A DNA stretch of 7,364 bases from Methanobrevibacter sp. (lineage in GTDB: Archaea > Methanobacteriota > Methanobacteria > Methanobacteriales > Methanobacteriaceae): the NCBI GenBank assembly GCA_031261945.1, contig JAISIQ010000057.1, positions 1 through 7,364 of the forward strand. The letters are read 5' to 3'. The notes under the pieces are model-generated. The model was not told where the DNA came from and ran no database searches. It worked only from the letters and a program-made list of their open reading frames with translations. Below are positions 4,583 to 7,364 of the stretch, piece by piece. The position numbers and the translations under genes are program-made. The first letter of the stretch is position 1; every line of letters begins with the position of its first letter.

Positions 4583-7063
4583 ATGATTAGCTATTCTAAA
4601 TTTAAAGATGTTGTAGTTAATGAATTAAAAAGAGATATATCTTCAAATAAAGACCAAAATAAAGCTATTTCTGCAAATAAAGAAGAATCTTTATTTATTG
4701 TTGCAGGTCCAGGTTCTGGAAAAACAACTGTTATGGTTTTGAAAATATTGAAGTTTGTATTTGTAGATGATATTAAACCTAATGAGATTTTAGCAACAAC
4801 ATTTACTAGAAAAGCAGCTAATGAACTACATTCTCGTATTTTAAGTTGGGGAGATGCGATTAAAAAATATCTTCTTAAAACAATTTCTGATGAAAGAACA
4901 AGAAAAAATATTCATAAAATTGATTTTAATCAAATTATTACAGGAACAATTGATAGTATTGCTGAAGAAATACTTAGGATTCATAGGGATCCTGGAACAA
5001 ATTTACCCGTAGTTATTGAAGATTTTGTTGCTAATTCGACTATGATTAGTGAAGGTTTATTTAATAAAGAAAGGTATTTAAATAAAGATTTACAGGAATA
5101 TTTAGGTAGTATAACTGGTGTTGAAAAAGTTAAAAATCCTTCAAAGATGAGTAATTTATTATTAGATATTAAAAACCGATTATACTATGATCAAGTAGAT
5201 ATGAAAAAAATAATAGATAATGATAAATCACTTGGTGCTAAAGAAGCTTTAAATTCAATTGAAGATTATAAAAAAGCACTGGATAAAAATAATATTATTG
5301 ATTTTACAATGCTAGAAACTAGATTTTTAAAAAGATTAGAATCTGGAAAATTAGATATTTTTTTAGATGAAATTAAAATAGTATTGATTGATGAATATCA
5401 AGATACAAATCTTTTACAAGAAAAAATTTATTTTACTATAGCTAAATCTGCAATTAAGAATGGAGGCAATATTACCGTAGTTGGTGATGACGATCAATCA
5501 CTTTATAGATTTAGAGGAGCTACAGTTGACTTATTTACAAATTTCATAAAAAGAGCTAAAAAAGAGTTAGAAGTTGATGTTTGTGAAATTAATCTTTCAA
5601 CAAATTATCGTTCATCAGAACATATTGTTAATCTCTGTAATCATTTTGTTGAGTTAGATAATGAATATCAAAATGCTAGAGTTAAAGAAAAACCAAAAAT
5701 AGAATTTTCAAAATATTCAAAAGAAGAATTAAGTACTGGAAATTTAGAGGATATTCCTGTTTTAGGCATGTTTAGACAAAATCAAGAGATTTTAGCTAAA
5801 GATCTTTCTATTTTAATAAAAGATTTAGTTGAAGGAAAAGAAGTTAAAAAGAAAATAAAAAAAATTTTAAGACCAAATTCTAATGCATCGACTTTTAATC
5901 TAAAAAATAATGTTATTAATAATGAAAATTCATTGCAATATAATCATATAAAACGAAAATTAAGAAAAAATAAAGAAATAATATTAAAATTAGATCCTAA
6001 TAATGGATCTCCATCAGATATAGCTATTTTAACATATTCTCCAAAAGAATTATCATATGGTAATCATTTATTTCCTCACTACCTTAGAAAAAATTTATCT
6101 AATTTCAAAAAACCAATTGATATATTTAATCCTCGAGGACAAGATCTCCAAACATTAGATTCAGTAGCTATTTTTTGTGGTCTTATTCTTGAATGTATTG
6201 ATCCAGAATCTAAATTTCAAAAATCAATTAAAAAAATTCCAAAATTAGCTGAAAGAAATATGAATAAGTGGAGAAGAATAGCTAATGAGTTTATTAATAC
6301 TTTTCCTGAACCTCACGATCCTGTTGATTTAAAAACTTTTGTAGACCACTGGAAAGCAAGAATACCTTTAGGTCATGACCATAATATATGGCCAGAAAGT
6401 GCAAGTTTAATTGAACTATCATATAAATTAATAACTTGGATTAATGATTTACAAAATGATATTGAAGGAATTGTATATTTAGAAGCTATAACTCAAACTA
6501 TAACTCAAACCGGTTTTTTCAATACATATGAAAGTCAAATTTATTTTGATGATAAACATATAAAAGAAAAAGATTCTGTTAAAGAAGCTATTTGGAATAT
6601 TTTTATCCCTATAGCTACTGGAGGAGTATCTATTGATGAAAATCTTCTAGATACTTTACCTAATAATAGAATTAATATCATGTCCATTCATCAATCAAAA
6701 GGATTAGAGTTTCCCCTTGTTATTGTTGATGTGGGTTCAAGGTTTAAGAAAAATAGAGTTAAAACTTCTTTTTTAAGATTTCCTAAAGAAGGAGGGAAAT
6801 CTGCAAATTTAGAAAATAAAATTAGACCTCATAGTCCTATAGGGGTTGGTAACAGAGAAGCAAAAGATAGGGCTTTCGATGATTTAACTAGATTATATTT
6901 CGTTGCATTTTCAAGAGCTCAAGATGTTTTATTACTAGTTGGGCTTAATTCAGCGATTGATGGATATATGGTAGATGAAAAACATAAAAAAATTCCAAAT
7001 GTTGCCTTAGGATGGAGAAGAGATGAAATATTTGTAGGGTTTGATGAAATACATTTAATTTAA
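4583..7063 (+). CDS. UvrD/PcrA/AddA-like superfamily 1A DNA helicase without a nuclease domain
   Basis: This 826-residue protein has every SF1A motif: a Q-motif-like stretch near 23-30 (KDQNKAIS), Walker A GPGSGKTT (42-49), Ia ATTFTRKAANEL (71-82), Ib GTIDS (121-125), II DEYQDTN (270-276), III VVGDDDQSLYRFRGA (299-313), IV LSTNYRSS (338-345), V SIHQSKGLEF (701-710) and VI YFVAFSRA (772-779). It should be a 3'-5' translocating, ATP-driven DNA helicase. About 355 residues separate motifs IV and V. This long 2B-like region includes a Lys/Asn-rich stretch near 417-475. The protein ends about 45 residues after motif VI, so it lacks the C-terminal RecB-type nuclease of AddA. The nuclease-like gene at 7250 may supply it in trans. 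It starts 15 bases after the preceding gene, with only a weak A-rich ribosome site, suggesting co-transcription. It could alternatively act alone as a UvrD-like repair helicase. Confidence 0.93.
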   Translation: MISYSKFKDVVVNELKRDISSNKDQNKAISANKEESLFIVAGPGSGKTTVMVLKILKFVFVDDIKPNEILATTFTRKAANELHSRILSWGDAIKKYLLKTISDERTRKNIHKIDFNQIITGTIDSIAEEILRIHRDPGTNLPVVIEDFVANSTMISEGLFNKERYLNKDLQEYLGSITGVEKVKNPSKMSNLLLDIKNRLYYDQVDMKKIIDNDKSLGAKEALNSIEDYKKALDKNNIIDFTMLETRFLKRLESGKLDIFLDEIKIVLIDEYQDTNLLQEKIYFTIAKSAIKNGGNITVVGDDDQSLYRFRGATVDLFTNFIKRAKKELEVDVCEINLSTNYRSSEHIVNLCNHFVELDNEYQNARVKEKPKIEFSKYSKEELSTGNLEDIPVLGMFRQNQEILAKDLSILIKDLVEGKEVKKKIKKILRPNSNASTFNLKNNVINNENSLQYNHIKRKLRKNKEIILKLDPNNGSPSDIAILTYSPKELSYGNHLFPHYLRKNLSNFKKPIDIFNPRGQDLQTLDSVAIFCGLILECIDPESKFQKSIKKIPKLAERNMNKWRRIANEFINTFPEPHDPVDLKTFVDHWKARIPLGHDHNIWPESASLIELSYKLITWINDLQNDIEGIVYLEAITQTITQTGFFNTYESQIYFDDKHIKEKDSVKEAIWNIFIPIATGGVSIDENLLDTLPNNRINIMSIHQSKGLEFPLVIVDVGSRFKKNRVKTSFLRFPKEGGKSANLENKIRPHSPIGVGNREAKDRAFDDLTRLYFVAFSRAQDVLLLVGLNSAIDGYMVDEKHKKIPNVALGWRRDEIFVGFDEIHLI

Positions 7064-7195
7064 TTATTTATTTATATATTCCTCGAAAATCAATTAAGTA
7101 AAATATATTATGATTTTAAATTACTTATAATACTTTATTTATACTATATTTTAATAATATTAAAAATAATAATAAGATTAATAATAATTAAAAAT

Positions 7196-7221
7196 AATTA
7201 AAATATATAATTAAAATATAT
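7196..7221 (+). promoter_or_regulatory. 13-bp tandem duplication with TATA-like sequence before the nuclease-like gene
   Basis: AATTAAAATATAT occurs at 7196-7208 and again at 7209-7221. Each copy contains a TATA-like core. A start site about 25 bases after the first copy would fall close to 7230, leaving room for the ribosome site at 7239-7245; the second copy would give an almost leaderless message. The duplication is certain, the promoter role is a guess. Confidence 0.4.
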
Positions 7222-7238
7222 ATTCAATTTCACTATTT

Positions 7239-7245
7239 AAGGTAG
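7239..7245 (+). promoter_or_regulatory. Ribosome binding site of the nuclease-like gene
   Basis: AAGGTAG ends four bases before the ATG at 7250 and is the only clear Shine-Dalgarno-like sequence in front of a gene in the window. It fixes the start at 7250 and suggests that this gene is translated independently of the upstream helicase. Confidence 0.6.
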
Positions 7246-7249
7246 TATA

Positions 7250-7364
7250 ATGAAATTATCCTCAAGGTCAAAATCATATATAATTCCAGAATATAGTCTA
7301 ACTGGAGATCTACTTTCATTTTTAACATGTAATCTTCAATATAGATATCAAAATAAAGGAGCTT
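7250..7364 (+). CDS. Probable PD-(D/E)XK nuclease (Cas4/AddB-like), N-terminal fragment only
   Basis: Thirty-eight codons are present before the right edge. The stretch YSLTGDLLSFLTC followed by NLQYRY matches the N-terminal helix of Cas4/AddB/RecB-type nucleases (pattern S-x-T/S-x-L-x-x-F-x-x-C-P-x-x-Y-x-Y), where the Cys is the first ligand of an iron-sulfur cluster. Here Pro after the Cys is replaced by Asn, but the aromatic residues are kept. The catalytic D/E-x-K motif and the other cysteines would lie beyond the window. In AddB- or AdnA-like pairs such a nuclease works with an SF1 helicase on DNA ends, and the neighbour at 4583-7063 fits this. The call rests on a short match and on context; another Cas4-like exonuclease role is possible. 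Confidence 0.6.
   Translation, partial: MKLSSRSKSYIIPEYSLTGDLLSFLTCNLQYRYQNKGA

Larger units (their letters stand above)
7064..7249. other. 186-bp A/T-rich spacer between the helicase and the nuclease-like gene
   Basis: No gene is visible. Short T-rich stretches directly after the helicase stop could weakly terminate transcription. A perfect 13-bp tandem duplication with TATA-like sequence lies near the 3' end. The nuclease-like gene therefore either has its own promoter here or is read from the operon across the spacer. Confidence 0.7.

Noticed and set aside
1..7364. tRNA, rRNA or insertion-sequence remnants
   Set aside because: No cloverleaf-like G+C island, rRNA-like segment, transposase motif or long terminal inverted repeat was found by reading both strands.

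Overview
The window is very A+T-rich, including at third codon positions (AAA, AAT, ATT, TTA, AGA and GCT are favoured). It has little coding overlap, TATA-like stretches in the spacers and mostly weak Shine-Dalgarno signals. The protein set fits a low-GC methanogen of the order Methanobacteriales (Methanobrevibacter or Methanosphaera type): an MrfA-like DEAH helicase, a UvrD-family helicase followed by a Cas4/AddB-like nuclease, and a secreted Asn-rich protein. This assignment is inferred from composition and gene style. A low-GC bacterium cannot be excluded because no rRNA or lineage-specific gene is present.

Layout. Positions 1-2620 (minus strand) hold most of an MrfA/YprA-type superfamily 2 helicase. 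Its C-terminus runs off the left edge just after its cysteine cluster. Positions 2621-3274 are a 654-bp divergent spacer of almost pure A/T with several short tandem repeats, a palindrome and one conspicuous G+C-containing patch. Positions 3275-4567 (plus strand) encode a membrane-anchored or secreted protein. It has a long Asn-rich N-terminal segment, one hydrophobic segment, and a globular domain with a His-Gly / Cys pair arranged as in clan CD (caspase/gingipain/CHAT-fold) peptidases. Fifteen bases later, 4583-7063 encode a complete superfamily 1A (UvrD/PcrA/AddA-like) helicase with all classical motifs but no nuclease domain. After a 186-bp A/T-rich spacer, a new plus-strand gene starts at 7250 with a good ribosome binding site. 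Its first 38 residues look like the N-terminus of a PD-(D/E)XK nuclease of the Cas4/AddB type.

How the genes may work together. The SF1 helicase and the following nuclease probably form a two-subunit DNA end-processing enzyme similar in design to AddAB/AdnAB. The divergent MrfA-like helicase belongs to a family that acts in excision of DNA damage. The window is therefore a DNA-repair/DNA-processing neighbourhood with a probably extracytoplasmic caspase-fold-like protein inserted as the first gene of the helicase transcription unit. Whether that protein is functionally linked to the helicase is open; its predicted topology argues against direct contact. A second theme is low-complexity DNA: A/T-rich triplet and 12-bp repeats expand in frame inside genes, giving Asn/Lys-rich inserts, and similar short tandem repeats fill the spacers.
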